From NCBI RefSeq assembly GCF_900249755.1, contig NZ_LT976854.1:441970-505969 (forward strand): a stretch of 64,000 bases of DNA, in the 5' to 3' direction. The DNA is from Cupriavidus taiwanensis. GTDB taxonomy: Bacteria > Pseudomonadota > Gammaproteobacteria > Burkholderiales > Burkholderiaceae. Of this stretch, positions 63,102 to 64,000 are shown piece by piece. The position numbers were made by a program, and so were the translations under genes. A model generated the notes under the pieces. That model ran no database searches and was not told the DNA's origin. It saw only the letters and a list, made by a program, of their open reading frames with translations. Every line of letters starts with the position of its first letter. Positions within the stretch are counted from its first letter, which is position 1.

Positions 63102-64000
63102 AGCGCGATTTCCATGCCGTCGTAGGCCAGTTCGATGCCGTGCCGGGCCAGCTCGGCATGCTCGGGCGAGTCTTCCGCCAGCACCGGATTGGTATTGTTG
63201 ATGTGGATAAGGATCTTGCGCGTGGCGGGCAGCCGGTCCAGGACTTCGATCATCCCGCCCGGCCCGGACAAGGCCAGGTGCCCCATGTCGGCGGCGCTGC
63301 GCGTGGAGAATCCAAGCGCCTGCATTTCATCGTCGCGCCAGAAGGTGCCGTCGACCAGCACCACGTCGGCGCGGCGCAGCTGCGCGAACACGTGGTCGTC
63401 GACCTGGCCCAGCCCGGGCGCATAGAAGGCGCTGCGACCGCTGCGGCGGTCTTCGATGCGCAGGCCGATGTTGTCGCCCGGGCGCGGTGCGCGCCGGTTG
63501 GGCGAGTAGGGCGGGGCCTTGCTCTGCAGCGGGATCGCGGTCAGCGCCACGCCGTCCAGCGGCGGCACCGTGAACGCGGAGCCGTCGCAGGGCAGCGAGT
63601 GGCGCTGCAGGCCGCAATAGTGCGACAGGATGCAGGTCAGCGGGAACGCCTCGGCGAGGTCTTCGAGCACGCTGGCGGTGGCATAGAGCGGCAGGGCCTG
63701 GCGGTGTTCGCGCAGCATCAGCAGGCCGGTGACGTGGTCGATCTGCGCGTCCATCAGCAGCACCGCGGCAATCGCGGTGTCGCGCGCGGCGCGCGCGGGT
63801 TGCAGTGCGCTCGCCTGGCGCAGCTGCTGCAGGATATCGGGCGAGGCGTTGACCAGGACCGCTTCGGGGCCGTCGCCGCTCAGCGCGATCGACGATTGCG
63901 TGCGCGCGGTGGCGCGCACGGTGCCGCGGCGCACGCCGTCGCAGTTGCGGCAATTGCAGTTCCATTGCGGGAAGCCGCCGCCGGCGGCCGAGCCCAGTAC
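63098..64000 (-). CDS. pqqB: PQQ biosynthesis protein PqqB (5' end beyond the window)
   Basis: A metallo-beta-lactamase-fold protein, 300 codons visible, cut by the right edge only a few residues after its true start. The frame continues from the edge as [17 protein letters not shown], the PqqB N-terminus, with a CxCxxC zinc motif. Further metal-binding parts are [15 protein letters not shown] and HINNTNPVL. PqqB is an oxygenase acting on the excised Glu-Tyr unit. pqqA, expected just upstream, would lie outside the window. Confidence 0.93.
   Translation of the reverse strand, partial: VLGSAAGGGFPQWNCNCRNCDGVRRGTVRATARTQSSIALSGDGPEAVLVNASPDILQQLRQASALQPARAARDTAIAAVLLMDAQIDHVTGLLMLREHRQALPLYATASVLEDLAEAFPLTCILSHYCGLQRHSLPCDGSAFTVPPLDGVALTAIPLQSKAPPYSPNRRAPRPGDNIGLRIEDRRSGRSAFYAPGLGQVDDHVFAQLRRADVVLVDGTFWRDDEMQALGFSTRSAADMGHLALSGPGGMIEVLDRLPATRKILIHINNTNPVLAEDSPEHAELARHGIELAYDGMEIAL

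Noticed and set aside
63935..64000. Apparent truncation of pqqB at an internal Met.
   Set aside because: The frame continues to the window edge with the normal PqqB N-terminal sequence; the gene is cut by the window, not broken.

Overview
The window is GC-rich and almost fully coding. Its gene content fits a Cupriavidus/Ralstonia-type beta-proteobacterium: two Bug-family binding proteins, NirBD with NasA, Nap with Ccm, a GalE-like threonine dehydrogenase of the type known from Cupriavidus necator, and PQQ-alcohol oxidation genes. The accessory, metabolism-oriented mix would suit a secondary chromosome or megaplasmid. This assignment is inference from gene content and composition; no rRNA, tRNA, origin, IS element or CRISPR array was seen.

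Left part (1-16 kb): an MFS efflux protein and a Bug-family binding protein, then a five-gene nitrate assimilation operon on the minus strand (narK-nirB-nirD-FAD oxidoreductase-nasA). It lies behind a near-consensus sigma-54 promoter and a leader that ends in an intrinsic terminator just before narK. Next come an HxlR regulator divergent from a GNAT acetyltransferase across a palindrome, an RhtA-like exporter, and a Fur-family regulator divergent from a TonB siderophore receptor that is coupled to a DUF1624 membrane protein.

Middle (17-35 kb): a four-gene exopolysaccharide-like system (HlyD-like adaptor, periplasmic alpha/alpha-toroid protein, PilZ-containing family 2 glycosyltransferase, NodT-type outer membrane factor with a repetitive tail). 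It is followed by a TRAP transporter operon with an MFS gene, an exported intradiol dioxygenase, a nucleoside deaminase, and a cupin regulator divergent from kbl-tdh (threonine to glycine plus acetyl-CoA).

35-46 kb: one continuous minus-strand operon, napEDABC-ccmABCDEFGHI, encodes periplasmic nitrate reductase and the complete System I cytochrome c maturation machinery that its c-type hemes need. It has a recognisable sigma-70-type promoter before napE. napE and ccmD are very short genes that are easily missed.

46-64 kb: a fimbrial-like secreted protein, a SerA-like dehydrogenase, two small lipoproteins and a TonB receptor. Then comes a PQQ-alcohol-oxidation island: Bug protein, ABC ATPase, beta-propeller protein, periplasmic binding protein, ABC-2 permease, SoxYZ-like carrier, metallo-beta-lactamase-fold protein, quinoprotein alcohol dehydrogenase and cytochrome c on the plus strand. 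A convergent pqqBCDE operon runs in from the right edge, with pqqB cut by the window end. The dehydrogenase carries the extra Asp two residues after the catalytic Asp that marks lanthanide-dependent enzymes. The transporter genes resemble the lut/ped-type systems linked to lanthanide-dependent alcohol growth. A sigma-54 promoter with an upstream palindrome precedes the dehydrogenase.
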